A stretch of 64,000 bases of DNA from Amphibalanus amphitrite (Eukaryota; Arthropoda; Thecostraca; Balanomorpha; Balanidae). The stretch is taken from positions 558,001-622,000 of the forward strand of contig NW_024881586.1 in NCBI RefSeq assembly GCF_019059575.1. The letters are read 5' to 3'. The first letter of the stretch is position 1. Each line of letters starts with the position of its first letter. Below are positions 23,036-35,010 of the stretch, piece by piece. A program made the translations under genes and the position numbers. The notes beneath the pieces are model-generated. The model had not been told where the DNA came from. It worked only from the letters and a program-made list of their open reading frames with translations, and did no database searches.

Positions 23036-24650
23036 ATTGGGAGAATATTTTGGGGGATGCCCCTTGCAACGTCCAAGACCGCCTTTCTGGATTCGCCAGT
23101 AGTTGCTGGAATGGTGTTAGGCTACTTCATATCCCCGAATACCCCAATAAATGTGAATATAACATATTAGCCGTTTTCACGACGGAACTTTCGCAGAGGA
23201 ACTTATTTGATACCTGAAAAGTACCTACTCTTTGAGGCCTTAACATCCCTCAAACTGAAATATTTTATGTTCAAAATAATTTTAGAAGTTTAAATCCGGG
23301 CATTCTTTGCCCTCAAATCACTTATTTATTTACAAACACAGCAATTTTCGGTTCTAGTAGCCCACCTTTCGACTATGAGGTATCAAATCAGCGTGGCAAC
23401 TTGCTCCCTCTTTGCTCCCTCGGGTATCTAATTCCGGAATTCTTAAAAACAATGAAAGTATTTATCGAGTTCTCTTTTATACCTATTCAGTTATGTTTTA
23501 ATGGTGATTAAAATATGGCAAATTTTTTAATTACATTTCACATAAGAAAAACACGCAAAACAATGAAACAAAAATAACTACGGTGGAAATAACCAATCAG
23601 CACCTCAGTAGGATATGACGTCATACAAGAATGGTGTTGAAGGCCGTTTGCAGTCCCGGCCGGTAGGTCACGTGACCGCCGGGAGCCTCGGGTCACGCGG
23701 CGGTCGGGAGTCGGACGCGGGACGTGGTCGCGGGTGGACGCGCGGGGCATCATGCTTTGCTTTGCTTGCTTTGTCAACTTAATATAACTTACGATCGCAT
23801 ACGTGTGAAACCCAAACACTGCTCAGTGCCCTTAGAAATTGAGTTTTGGAAAGCTCAAGTCCCTATAGCTCCTCAGGTCGGCAACAGTTGAAGCCTCATC
23901 TGGACTAGTGAAAAAAGCGAGGGTAAGGAACCTTGTGTTGCTTTTTCTTTTACCGTTATAATTATCTCAAACCATCACAATTTTGAGTTGCCACATTGTC
24001 TGGTTCACTACATTCGTGTAAAACTTGGTGAAGGCTGGTGGCTCAAAGAAAGGTGAAGATATTTCTTTAAGTGCCTAATCCGTGAAATATCCCGGCTTTA
24101 CAAATCTACACTTTTCATTTTTTCCACGATACATTTTTTAAAATTGTTAAAATTTATTCAACATTTGTTAAAAGGGGCTTTGGTTTTGTGTAAACTAGAT
24201 CATAAAGTTTACTATAGTTTTGTGCAAAACCTGGTGGCTGAAGAAAATAGTAATTTTGCTAAAATGATGTGCGGAAATTTGTTGCTTTCCAATTTCCAAA
24301 TCAAATTACTCATACCTATATTTCATTCAAAATTAGGAGGCATTATTACTGTTTTTTCTTGCAACATGAACTGAGTTTGGGTACAGTGCTCCGGAAACGT
24401 TGTGGAACTTTAAGCTAGCTAGAGCAGTTTCCATAAAAATTGTTTAGATAGTTGACATGGCATGTTGACAACGGTTTTGCTGTTTCTAAAAAAGTGAAAA
24501 ATATTTTCCTGCATTAAACAGACAAGGCATGTTATTCTCATAAGCTATCGAATGTGTGTGCGTGTGTGTGTTTTTTTAAGCTGTCAATTGTAACTTCAGT
24601 TACTTCACTTTAGAACATATTGCCCAGAATGCGTCACTGATCATGAGCTG
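23036..24650. other. No gene recognised
   Basis: AT-rich DNA. 23025-23110 resembles 50425-50515 (TTTTTGGAA.TTGG.GAA and TTTCTGGAT.C.CCAGT), a shared dispersed fragment. 23640-23760 is a short GC-rich patch followed by a TTGCTTTG run. A GT run lies at about 24553-24570. Confidence 0.45.
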
Positions 24651-24779
24651 GTATATCATATCATATGTAGCAAATACATAAATGGGAATAGTGTGTCATG
24701 AATTTTTGTGCATGCTTCTGGATCATCTGTAATTACATCAAAGGCTCGGCTCAAGAGTGTCCTGCCGACCAGCTTATGC

Positions 24780-25757
24780 CCAACCCTTTCTGTCCGCAGA
24801 ACGTCTTCCGTCGCCTGCGACTCCCGCACGCCGTTCGCGCCCCGGCCGTCCGTACCGGTCTTCGCGCTGCGAGCCGCGCTGCTGGAGTTCGCGGCGGCGT
24901 CGTGGAGCTCCCATCGGGACAACGTGTGATGCCTGCGTCGAGCTTATAAGCCGTGAGCTTCGATTGGCGGCTCACGCGGTCACCAGCTGTATGTACAGCC
25001 TCGGCCCCGACGACCCCGCTAATGGCCGAGACCGGCATACCCCCTGCATGGGTCCGCTGTCCGGCGCAGCGCTGGCCGCCCGCATGTTACGTTTGGCTGT
25101 ATCGCTGCCCAGCGGGAGCGCGCTCCACGCTGCGGTAGAGGTACACGTTGCGACCCGACTGAGGACCGCAACCGGATGGTGAGACGTCGGCCTCTGCGCC
25201 CTGGCCGGGGTAGGCGTGACCGACGTCACAGTGGAGGAACACCCAAACAAGACCAGCCCACCGTCGGAGCAGCATGGAAATATCATGTTCTGCCTGGACG
25301 TCGGACCCGGCGGCCGCAGAGCACCTGCACACGTGCGGAGAGGGGCGCTGGAGGCGAGGCTTCTGACATCCCGCGGCGCGGCTGCTGGCAATACCTGACA
25401 ACGGCGGCAATGGAGGCGGTTGGGAACAGCTGCAGCAATGGTGATGGCGGTGATGGCGACATGGCGGTTTGGGACTTCATCTCAGCGCGGCCGCCGCCCA
25501 GGCGCCGCTGCGCCCGGCTGCTCAGCCACCTACCGGATGGCGGGGTGGCCCTTACGGCCCTCACGCCCGTTCGGTCTGCGGCCACGTTCTGGGGTGGCGG
25601 TCGCGGGGTTAGCGGCGTTGGACTTCGTCCTTTATCCAGACTGCACCGTACCATCTGAACGGATGGATCTGCCAAGAAAGATGACATCCAAGGCGGCTAT
25701 GAGGCGATCACAAAGCTTCAGCAAGAGCTTCTCCTTCATGGGGCCGGCCGGCCGTTA
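24780..25757 (+). other. GC-rich island with weak coding-like C-terminal peptide
   Basis: The island has stop-poor frames on both strands, none matching a family I know. The most protein-like plus-strand tail is at 25663-25758, ending MRRSQSFSKSFSFMGPAGR and then a stop; RRSQS would be a basophilic kinase site. A possible acceptor TTTATCCAG precedes it (25630-25638). Candidate upstream frames such as 25409-25658 are unsupported. It may be a last exon or merely chance GC-rich sequence. Confidence 0.25.
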
Positions 25758-27380
25758 AGTCGCAATACCGGCTGCCGAGTGCCAACAGCTGCGTGCGCTG
25801 GCGCCGACGCGTTGTGGCCCAAGCTGCGATATCAACCATCTATGAATAAGTGGCAGCGGTGGCGGCTTGTCAGTCGTTAACGTGCCTTTGCAGACGTTGT
25901 GAATAGCCCGCGTTCGAATCGCATGGTTGGCAACACCACTCAAGCTAAAATGGGCTTCCTTGATGAACCTACTTTTTAAGCATTGTAGCCTTTGTAATTT
26001 TGGATGTTTTGCTGTAGGTATTATTTTCATTTTCTACATATATACTATAGGCACTCACGTGCTTTGAATCGCGCAATGCAATTGAACCATGGTAAAGACA
26101 ATGATAAATGAACTGAGAGCTGACATGCCCCATGCTTTGTGTGTGTGTGTTTTTTTTTTTTTGGCGAGTCGATAAAAGTGGTTTTGGACACTGGATGAGT
26201 TTTTAGGGGTGTGGTGAGGGGGATGTAATTCCACAGACCTTTTGTCAGATTCACTAATGCAGTAGGTCTGTGCGGTAGTTAGTTATCAGAGCATTCTTTG
26301 AAAGTCGTGAATAGGGCGACTGAGTACCTATAGCCGTGATATCCCCCCACAAAAACTTCTTTTAAATAACCGGGGATAGGTATGTGAGCAGAGTAAATGC
26401 TATTACGAACGCCTATCACAATGCTGAGCGAATAGGAAAATCCATAGATGGAGAATTGTGCCGCGTTACGGGTGCTCGGGCGCAGCCAATCCAGCGTTAC
26501 CCCAGCGGTGACCTTGACCCGCATCGTCTGTCTCGGCTCCAAAGCCAAACCGGCGTGGAATTGGGAGCGCTCGAGCACTCATGGTCCAGCGCAATTCTCC
26601 ACCTGAATCCATTCCTGATACACATTTGCTTGCTCATAGTCATGTAACCCCGGTAAATTCATCTAACTTTCATATTGGTCGCTCCATAGACAGATGGCCA
26701 CAGATATCAACTTAAAAGGCCATTGTTGCATTCATTTAGTGGAGATCATTAAAGAGCCGTGATAGGCCACAAGTCGCGTGACATCATACGTGTAACAACC
26801 AATAACGTCGGCCTGCAAAACCCAATGGAAGCGGCTAGCAGCGTGCAATAAAACAGGGCGCTGCTTTCTAAATGTCTGTCGTGCGCCATAAATGAATATA
26901 TCTTTTGTAGTGTGGCAACTCAGTATCTTTTTTTTAACTATTGTACTAGTATTTACTAATTTCATAATTTTGTAATTGTGCTTAAGCTTTATGTTAATGT
27001 TAGTGATAAATCCTTAGATAAAGTAAATCGATGTGATATTTAATAGAAAAATAGCAAACTAACGCGCCATTCATTCGAAAGCTGGTAAACCTACTAAAAA
27101 GAACTACTAAAATTCCTGAGGAACCAAAGGATTATATTGGTATCAAATAGATGCCTGCTATTCCGTCGTGAAAACGGCCAATATGCACCATTTTCAACAC
27201 TCTCGCTGGCACGGATTGAGGCCTCATAGACGACCCGTCAGTTCAAGCTCTATAACTCGCGTTAGCGTCAACGGATTGCAACCAAATTTTCAGGATCTAA
27301 AGTTTAAACAATTTTACACCTACCGTGTAAATTTCGTGACCATGACCCGAATGACCTGTGACCTGTGACCTCTTCCTCAA
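25758..27380. other. No gene recognised
   Basis: Mixed AT-rich DNA with a GT/T run (26138-26161). At 25905-25930 GCGTTCGAATCGC recalls a tRNA T-loop, but no cloverleaf forms. No transposon ends are seen. Confidence 0.45.
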
Positions 27381-27384
27381 GGCA

Positions 27385-27575
27385 AGGTCAACTTGCGACA
27401 CAACTTACGACTGCTATTTCAAATTCGTAAGTTGTGTCGCAAATCAGGCTACTTGCGATAGACTTTACTACTTAAGTAACGCTACTCATCGATTGATCCC
27501 TTCAAAAACGACTTACTACACAACTTGCGACACGTTGCAGCTACGACGAGGCTTACGACGCTCTGGATCCCCCCA
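27385..27575. repeat. Inverted CGACACAACTT motif cluster
   Basis: TTGCGACACAACTTACGA (27392 onward) pairs with TCGTAAGTTGTGTCGCAA across a loop of about 14 bp. Another copy, CACAACTTGCGACACG, follows near 27518, then CTACGACGAGGCTTACGAC and GGATCCCCC. The same words (CGTCGCAAGTTGTGTCGTA, GCTGCGACGAGGCTT, GGGGGATCC) occur in the other orientation at 21565-21725. This suggests a dispersed element. Confidence 0.7.
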
Positions 27576-27659
27576 GCCTTAAAGTTCGAACTTCCGGTGC
27601 GTGGCTATTTAAATTTCCGACATAATGTCTACCACTCTGCATCAGATAGACCTACAGCG

Positions 27660-27795
27660 CCGCAAGAAGCGATTGGCGGAGGCCTACCACCCGTTCGGAG
27701 GGGGGGGGGGTGTCGGCTCCCCCTAAAGGTCTCGGAAAATCATCGACCGATTTTGAAAAGTAAAACAGCGTTCGATAGCCCGTGTATTGACTGAA
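27660..27795 (+). mobile_element. Fragment of a TTAA-type element (49202-like left end)
   Basis: CTACCACCCGTTCGGAGGGG, a C-run, then CTCGGAAA, CCGATTTT and the phrase CGTTCGATAGCCC run parallel to 49235-49330. No TTAA boundary is retained, so this is a relic. Confidence 0.55.
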
Positions 27796-27845
27796 TGCGT
27801 ACAGCCCGTGCCCGTGCCCGTGAATAGCCCGTGCGTTGTCTCCAT

Positions 27846-28036
27846 GGACATCACTGATCCGGATCAGCATATTTAAATCGTATTATATTTCTCGATTTCT
27901 TCGTTACATGATATATTATATAATTCAAAATTGATGAGGCATATATAATCAAATAATACCTTACCTTCATTTTCATATTGTGTCGAATTATACTGGACAA
28001 GCTAATCCATTTTTACTTATCCGGATCAGTGATGCC
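27846..28036. mobile_element. Small AT-rich MITE-like element
   Basis: CATCACTGATCCGGAT at the left is inverted at the right (ATCCGGATCAGTGATG). The interior is strongly AT-rich (TATATTATATAATTC). The element is about 190 bp. No convincing target duplication was seen. Confidence 0.6.
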
Positions 28037-28538
28037 CGCATGTCAATATTACATATAACTTACGGCTCCTAACCACCGTATAGAAAAAGGGAAAACGGCA
28101 CACAAAACTCCATGAAGGGACCCATTTTCCAAGTACAAGCTGCGTAATGATGCAGTGCAGTGAATCAATGGTGAAATGCACCGGCCAGTAACTAGTGGTA
28201 ATATGCAAGGTCAGGTCACCAGAATTCAGCTTATGCCAAATATACCGGAATGTGACATCGCTAACAACAGAGGGCCGGAAGGTATTGGATAGTTCTGAAA
28301 GCTCTTCCAATTGTGTGTTTGTAATTTGGTGAGGCATTCGCCTGTATTATCGGAAATATCGTGGTTTTAGCCAGGGGCGGCGAATTGTCCTATCCCGGGG
28401 GGTGCTTTTCAGCACTTGGGGAATGGAAGCGTCGAATTTTTGCGTAGAAAAGCAAGCACACATACGAATAAGTGCGCTTTTCCAACAGCATCACTCTTCT
28501 CGCGACTTACGAAAGGCAGTTGGTGTCTCAGACGTAAT

Positions 28539-29601
28539 TTAACCCTCGCCCGAACATGGAGGGGGGGAATGGTTGCCACCCCCTCCCCCAGGTAGTTTTT
28601 CTGCTCTGCACTAAACATTTTTAATAAAGCTATAAGCCTGATTTTTCGTATAGCTGCTTCTCTATCCTTTCTCAGCGTTCCCTGAGAATTTCAGGTTTCT
28701 GTGGTTTTTAGTTTTGGAGATATGACCTTGTTTTTCAGGTCATGTCATGACCAAATGACCAATACTCAATATCTTGCGTTGGCTATGGGGCTTGTAAACT
28801 TTGATAACAAGCCCCTTGTTTTTTATTGTAACCGAAGGCCTGTTGTCAATAGTTAAAACACTATTCGTTAGAATTGTGTTTTTCTATTGAAAAACAAATC
28901 TGGGTTCCCTGACAATTTGGCAAAAGTAGGTAAGCTTTGATTACATGGCATTGATTTCGGCTTGTTTTTGCTAGTCTTACCTCCCACCTATCATGGAACA
29001 TGTTATTCGACGATGTGCAGATGTTAGGGTCAAGGTCAAGGTCAATCTAGGTCATCTAAAAACAATGCATTTTAGGCTTGCTGAATTTACTTTTCGTGAA
29101 GATTTCTGACTGCATTTTTGGTAAAAGCTTATCAGGTCATGGTCTCATGTAATAGGGACACACAAACCAATCGGTGCACACATCAGTATACACACAGACA
29201 CACACAGACATACAAACGCATATCATTGACCTTGACGTGGCTTAACCTGAAATGACCACAGCCAGTAAAAACCTAGTCGGATAGTGTGACAAAGACCTGT
29301 TCTAGCTGGATTGGCACTACAAACGGCAGCGCCATCGGTATATGATGGGCACCGCACGTGATATTCCAACGGTAGCCCCAAACAGCAACATTTTTAGTTT
29401 GACCTGACCTGGAAGGTCAATGATTGACCTAATGAGGTAAAATTGGATACCATTGGATTCGTCTCTTTCCAAAAAAGTAGTTGGTCCTAGCCGCGAAGCT
29501 CTATCTCTAGCAGGAACGAAATGGCGCGGGGGGTGGCAACCTCCCCCCCCCCCGCATGTGCGTTCTAGGATGGGAAAATGGGATGTGCGGGCGAGGGTTA
29601 A
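28539..29601 (-). mobile_element. TTAA-type element 'G' (1063 bp)
   Basis: The left end is TTAACCCTCGCCCGAACATG and the right end read inward is TTAACCCTCGCCCGCACATC. Both carry poly-G/poly-C hairpins of the form GGGG..TTGCCACCCC. AGGTCA-type half-sites and a CA/GACA microsatellite lie inside. Two further copies in opposite orientation are at 31086-31956 and 32788-33699. Confidence 0.9.
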
Positions 29602-31085
29602 GCAGCCACTGGAGCACTGTTATATAGCGACCTTTGAATTTCGATTTGAATTGACCTAATTCTCCACCCGTGGTTTAAGCGGGCTCGTTCAGAGCAAGGG
29701 GCATATTAACTTTTCCATTTGTGTCAAATACAAATGAAGCATGTGCTGATGATGTATTTTGCTATTCCGTTTTAAATTTCAATGTGAATTTTTAGGTTGA
29801 ACAGGTAAGATTTTCCGAAAAATACAACGTCAATCAGGAAGCCCCAAATATGTGCATGCCATTTCTTTAGGTACTGCACCTTTTGCCACATGATGGAGCC
29901 AATTAACATGAAGAAGGCAGAGAAATGCACACTATACTTTTAGGCAAGTATCCGTACGAACGGCAGTCCTGTGGTCCTGTATTGATTATTTCGTCTTGGC
30001 TAGTTTCCGGTATCGATCATTTCGGTCCTAGCGGAGACCCAGCCGCTCCCCATGTTCCGTCTCTGACCAGCCGCCATTTTCTTCTTTACCGCCGACAACG
30101 CCCGAGTCTTATTACTCATACCTTCACACATAGAGCTACAAATGAAGGCAGTTACTTTTGTAAGTTGTTTTTATTTTGAAACGAGGGAAGGATTCATTCG
30201 TAGCATAAGATGCATTAGACGATGATCGATTCTAGAGCCAAAGTCAATGGAAAGAAGCGTCGAACATGTGGTCGGTTAGTGCATTTCGGTGTATTTGATG
30301 TAACAGTTTGTTAAACATTTTTCATAAGCGCAGTGAGATCAATACTGGCAGATCGCTTAGTTTTGCCTTTTGGGGATGGGAAATAGTTACATATATATAG
30401 AGAGAGAGCAGGATCTGTCTTACCATAAGAGAAGAGTCAACTTAAAACTTCTTACCTTTTCCGCCGTTTGAAACTGCACTGAGATGAGATCTTCTCTTTG
30501 AGCTAATCAGAAACACAGATGAAATACTGTTGAAACTGTTCCATAAATAAAAGTAAGTATGGATCAATCACGCCCTCGGCAAAACCTCTGGAACAGGGTA
30601 CAGAGCTGGTACCGGGCCACTGTGGCTACCTCCATCATGGAACTGACATCGATTGGTGACGTCACAGGGCGGCTGAGCGCTGCGATTGGTCGAGAGCGCC
30701 TTGACTCCAGTGTGCCGCCCAATAGGAAGACAGCGTCAGAATGGGAGCGAAATAGTCAGCTTGGAGCCTCAGCGCTGGGAGTCTGGAAAACGGTGATCAT
30801 TTCATGGTAAGGTAGCTGGCAACTCAAACGAACCGATCAAGCTGCATCATTTTCAACTATTTGGACGGGAAAGGTACGTTTTTGCTTGATTTGTGTTTTG
30901 CAGACAACCGAAGCTTTCACTCTACCAGATTTTTCTTTTTTAAATTTATTTCTGCGATAGATAAGGGGAGTGAACAGACACATTCTAAAGGACGCGCAGA
31001 AGAACAAATTTTAAGTGTTCATAACTTTCTCTTTAAGTTCTTTGATTTATCTGCCATGTAAAGGTAACTAGGACGCTATCGCACC
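29602..31085. other. Single-copy-looking spacer with promoter-like segment
   Basis: No gene is recognised. At 30640-30730 the plus strand carries GATTGGTGACGTCACAGGG, a second GATTGGT and CCAATAGG, which resembles a CCAAT plus CRE promoter. About 80 bp downstream TTTCATG|GTAAGG (around 30801-30810) places an ATG against a strong splice donor. No further exon was found. Confidence 0.4.
30645..30725 (+). promoter_or_regulatory. CCAAT/CRE promoter-like cluster
   Basis: Two inverted CCAAT boxes (ATTGG), one direct CCAAT and a full TGACGTCA palindrome lie within about 75 bp. CCAAT near CRE is a common animal core-promoter arrangement. No TATA box or recognised first exon confirms activity. Confidence 0.4.
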
Positions 31086-31956
31086 TTAACCCTCGCCCGC
31101 ACATGATGCCATTTTCCCATCCTAGAACGCACATGGGTGGGGGGGGGGGTTGCCACCCCCCCCCCCCGCGCGCCATTTCGTTCCTGTTGGAGATAGAGCT
31201 TAGCGGTAAAGACCAAAAAGATTCTTTGGGAAGAGACGAATCCAATGATACCCAGTTTTACCTTCTCAGGTCAGTCATTGACCTTCCAGGTCAGGTCAAA
31301 CTAAAAAATGTTGCTGTTTTGGGTCACCGTTGGATATCAAGTGCGCTGCTTATCATATACCGATGACGATGCTGTTTTCTGGTGTCAAGCCAGCTAGAAC
31401 CTCTTTGTCACACTACCCGACCAGATTTTTACTGCTGAGGTCATTTCATGTCAAGCTAGGTCAAGGTCAATGATATGTGTTTGTATGTCTGTGCCATGAG
31501 ATCATGACCCGAGAAGCTTTTACCAAAAATGCAGTTAAAAAACTTCACGAAAAGTAAATTCAGCAAGCCTAAAATGCAATGATGACCTAGGTTGACCTTG
31601 ACCCTGACCTTGACACCTGCACATCGTCGAACAACATGTTCCATGATAGGTGGGAGGTAAGACTGGCAAAAAAGGCCGACATCAAGGTGTCAAAAGCTCA
31701 CAAGGCCCATGGCAAACGCAATATGTTGAGAATTGGCAATTTGGGTCATGACATGACCTGAAAAACTAGGTCATATCTCCGAAACAAAAAATCACAGAAA
31801 CTTGACATTTTCAGTGGACATCAAGAAAGGATAGAGGAGCAGCTATACGAAAAATCAGCCCTCTAGCTCTAAAAATGTTGAGTGCAGTGCAGAAAGACTA
31901 CCTGGGGGGGGGGGGGGGTGGCACCCCCCCCCCCCCCATGTGCGGGCGAGGGTTAA
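31086..31956 (+). mobile_element. TTAA-type element 'H' (871 bp)
   Basis: The ends are TTAACCCTCGCCCGCACATG and its inverse CATGTGCGGGCGAGGGTTAA, with perfect TTAA on both sides. Hairpins of G/C runs sit just inside. It is very similar to 32788-33699, but lacks a segment of roughly 50 bp present there around 33180-33235. No coding potential was found. Confidence 0.93.
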
Positions 31957-32559
31957 CCCACACAGAGCCCCCCCCCCCCTTCCCGTTTTTTCTGTACTAT
32001 CTTCTAAACCGCTTAATGTATCAACACGAAACTTGCAGTACCTTCAAAATTACAACATCCATAAGCTGTAATTTTGTAATTAAAACAGATAGCTATCATA
32101 GGTCAGCCGGAAATGACGTCAGAGTGACGTCATACCTACCGATTTTGATGCAAAACATTGAGCTACGGCAATTGCTCTCAAGAGCTCAGTTTTTAGTCGC
32201 GAGTAGGTAGAACCTACGAGTTCACGAGCTCCAGAATCCATTTACCGTGACGTCACCACGACAGTAGAATCTCCTTTCACCCATAGGCATGCATGCAAAT
32301 TTCATCACCTTTCGAGCGAGCTGGAGAAATAAAAACAATGATTATGTGTCATCAAAAGTTGTACCATAGTAACAATGAGTTCGCCTCATTACGATAAATG
32401 GGGCTGAAACTAAAAAATATGATTATATCGAGCCAAAATCAGCAATTCAAGTGACCCCTTCATTTGAACGTGAAGGATTTCCTCTGGTGACGTCACCACG
32501 GCGCCTTTATTTCCCTAGTGAACCAACCTGAGTAGTAAAGGAATCTTGGGTAGAACAAA
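31957..32559. other. Repeat-like spacer
   Basis: It begins CCCACACAGAGCC plus a C-run directly after the right TTAA of the preceding element. This may be the left terminus of another TTAA element whose right end I could not find. TGACGTCA motifs occur at about 32110-32130, 32250 and 32490. Confidence 0.4.
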
Positions 32560-33930
32560 TCGGCGAGACGTTTAAAAGATTTTTATCCCGCACCGTAGAC
32601 AGTGTTTACGAGTAGTAAAGTAATCTTGAGTGTTTACAATCGCTTCACGTGCAAAGAGAGAAAATTATCAGATGTCGTTTAACTGATTTATTAAACGTGT
32701 AGATGTTTAACAAACTGTTAAACGTGTAGTAGACATTTTCTCTAGTCTGAATTATGTCGTATTTTTATATAAAATGTATTTTTTACCTTATCCCTCTCCC
32801 GCACATGCCATTTTCCCATCCTAGAACGCACATGGGGGGGGGGTTGCCACCCCCCCCCCCGCGTCATTTCGTTCCTGTTGGAGATAGAGCTTAGCGGTAA
32901 CGACCAAAAAGATTCTTTGGGAAGAGACAAATCCAATGATACCAAGTTTTACCTTCTCAGGTCAGTCATTGACCTTCCAGGTCAGGTCAAACTAAAAAAT
33001 GTTGCTGTTTTGGGTCACCGTTGGATATCAAGTGCGCTGCTTATCATATACCGATGACGATGCCGTTTTCTGGTGCCAAGCCAGCTAGAACCTCTTTGTC
33101 ACACTACCCGACCAGGTTTTTGCTGCTGAGGTCATTTCAGGTCAAGTTAGGTCAAGGTCAATTATATGTGTTTGTATGTCTGTGTGAAGCTGTGTGTATA
33201 CTGATGTGTGCACCGATTGTTTATGTGTCCATATTACATGAAATCATGATCTGAGAAGCTTTTACCAAAAATGCAGTCAAAAAACTTCACAAAAAGTAAA
33301 TTCCGCTTGCCTAAAACGCAATTATCTTAGATGACCTAGGTTGACCTTGACCTTGACCTTGACATCTGTACATCGTCGAACAACATGTTCCATGATACGT
33401 GGGAGGTAAGAATGGCAAAAAAGGCCGAAATCAAGGTGTCAAAAGCTCACAAGGCCCATAGCCAACGCAAGATGTTGAGAATTGGCCATTTGGGTCATGA
33501 CATGACCTGAAAAACAAGGTCATATCTTCGAAACCAAAAACCACAGAAACGTGAAATTTTCAGTGAACATCAAGAAAGGGTAGAGGAGCAGCTATACGAA
33601 AAATCAGCTTCCTAGCTCTAAAAATGTTGAGTGCAGAGCAGAAAGACTACCTGGGGGGGTGGCAACCCCCCCCCCCCTCCATGTGCGGGCGAGGGTTAAA
33701 GCTCCCGAAACATGTCGGCGGTACGGGATAAAATTATTAAGCCGCTCGTGGGTAGAAAAATATTTTAAGCGTCTCGCCTATCGGCTCGACGTTTAAAAGA
33801 TTTGTTTTACCTACTCGCAGTTTAATATGTGTTCCACCTTCGAGCGGTTTAATAATTGTATCCCGTACCGCCGATATCTTTCGGGCGCTTACGAGAAAAA
33901 GCACATTTTATATAAAAATACGACATATTT
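32560..33930. mobile_element. Palindromic element split by a TTAA insertion
   Basis: The outer words GAGACGTTTAAAAGATTTTT and TCTGAATTATGTCGTATTTTT on the left recur inverted or shared on the right (AAATACGACATATTTCAGA at 33911-33930). A local palindrome at 33712-33878 pairs GGCGGTACGGGATA with TATCCCGTACCGCC. The block 32788-33699 is a separate TTAA element lying inside it. Confidence 0.6.
32788..33699 (+). mobile_element. TTAA-type element 'J' (912 bp), left site mutated to TTAT
   Basis: The left end is TTATCCCTCTCCCGCACATG and the right end is CATGTGCGGGCGAGGGTTAA. It is nearly identical through most of its length to 31086-31956, same orientation. Near-identity points to recent mobilisation or segmental copying. 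It is nested in a palindromic element. Confidence 0.9.
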
Positions 33931-33971
33931 CAGACTAGGTGCAGATGCATTTAAAGCCCACCTATGCTCAT

Positions 33972-34576
33972 TTAACCCGGCGGCCGCTGGGCCTCCGCGC
34001 CACCCGCCGGCCGCTGGGGGGGCATATAGTTGCCCCCCCCCCTTTACTTCTGCGACGATATCGTCGCAACGCGAAGAGATAGAGAAGCGAAACTTTGCAC
34101 ACATCTTCCTGAATACCTAGCCAAAGTTGTGTTAAAATTTGGTGTCGATGCCATTTGAAATGACGTCACAGTGACGTCATAAGTGAAATTATAGATTTGC
34201 GACTTTCATATTCCTCACGATACATCAGATATATGGGACCGAATATAAAGGGTCGATTATTGGTCAGAAACTAGATGGAAGTATAGTTAGATGTTTCAGG
34301 ATGACAGCAGGTGCTGTCTAGTTCATTTACAGTTGAGTTTCATGCTCAGCGTCATCAGAAACGGTCCATATCGGAAAACGACAAAACTTTATGACGTCAC
34401 TGTGACGTCATCTTAGGTGCTACAACCACCAACTTTCCTCAAACATTGCCTAGGTATTCATTTAAAGCTATGCCAAGTTTCACGTTCGTAGCTCATCAGG
34501 TTTCGGAGATATTTCACAAAACTTAAATGGGGGGGGGGCAACTTTATGCCCCTCCCCCCAGCGGCTCGTGGGTTAA
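33972..34576. mobile_element. TTAA-type element 'K' (605 bp)
   Basis: The left end is TTAACCCGGCGGCCGCTGGG and the right end read inward is TTAACCCACGAGCCGCTGGG. Both lead into G-run, AGTTGCC and C-run hairpins (34015-34042, 34530-34560). TGACGTCACAGTGACGTCAT-type double palindromes lie at about 34160 and 34390. No gene is present. Confidence 0.9.
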
Positions 34577-34839
34577 CTGCTCAGAGTCAGAGGTATTGAG
34601 ATCACTCACACCCTCTTGGGACCTGATTTTCATCAAAACAGGAAAATGATCCGAGCTAAGAATGGAATGATCAATCACAATATTGCTCACAAGCTCTAAG
34701 AAACCAAGCTTAGTCCAAGCTCAGTCTGGTTGGGTATACCTTTTGCCTTCTAATAATTTCAGCGAGCAATCGGTGCGGAGCAAATGTTATTATGAAATGG
34801 GCTTTAACTGTCGAAGTTGAAGTTTTTTTTACAGGGATC

Positions 34840-35002
34840 CATAGGCGGCGGAACGAGGAGGGCACCGGGGCACCGTGCGGCGTGCCCCCTTTAATTTTGG
34901 CATTTTAACATTAGCCCTATGGGCGCTGCATGGAAAGAATGGGACCAAAAGTCGGCAGTACCTCCCCCCCCCCCCTTAATTGAAGGTGCTCCGCCGCTAC
35001 TG
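34840..35002. mobile_element. hAT-type MITE (163 bp) with 8-bp target duplication
   Basis: The left end is CATAGGCGGCGGAAC and the right end read inward is CAGTAGCGGCGGAGC. Flanks are CAGGGATC (34832-34839) and CAGGGACC (35003-35010), one mismatch. Eight-base duplications and CA..G ends are typical of hAT. Confidence 0.8.
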
Positions 35003-35010
35003 CAGGGACC

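Noticed and set aside
22314..23102. 262-codon gene
   Set aside because: It is the AGGTCA tandem array read in one frame.
24656..25758. Several 90-160-codon genes on both strands
   Set aside because: Mutually overlapping frames in a GC-rich island; only the 25663-25758 tail looked mildly protein-like.
25890..25940. tRNA suggested by GCGTTCGAATCGC
   Set aside because: The T-stem does not pair fully, no A-box lies at the right distance and no acceptor stem could be folded.
28368..28390. Another hAT element starting CAGGGGCGGCGAATTG
   Set aside because: No inverted partner or 8-bp duplication was found nearby.
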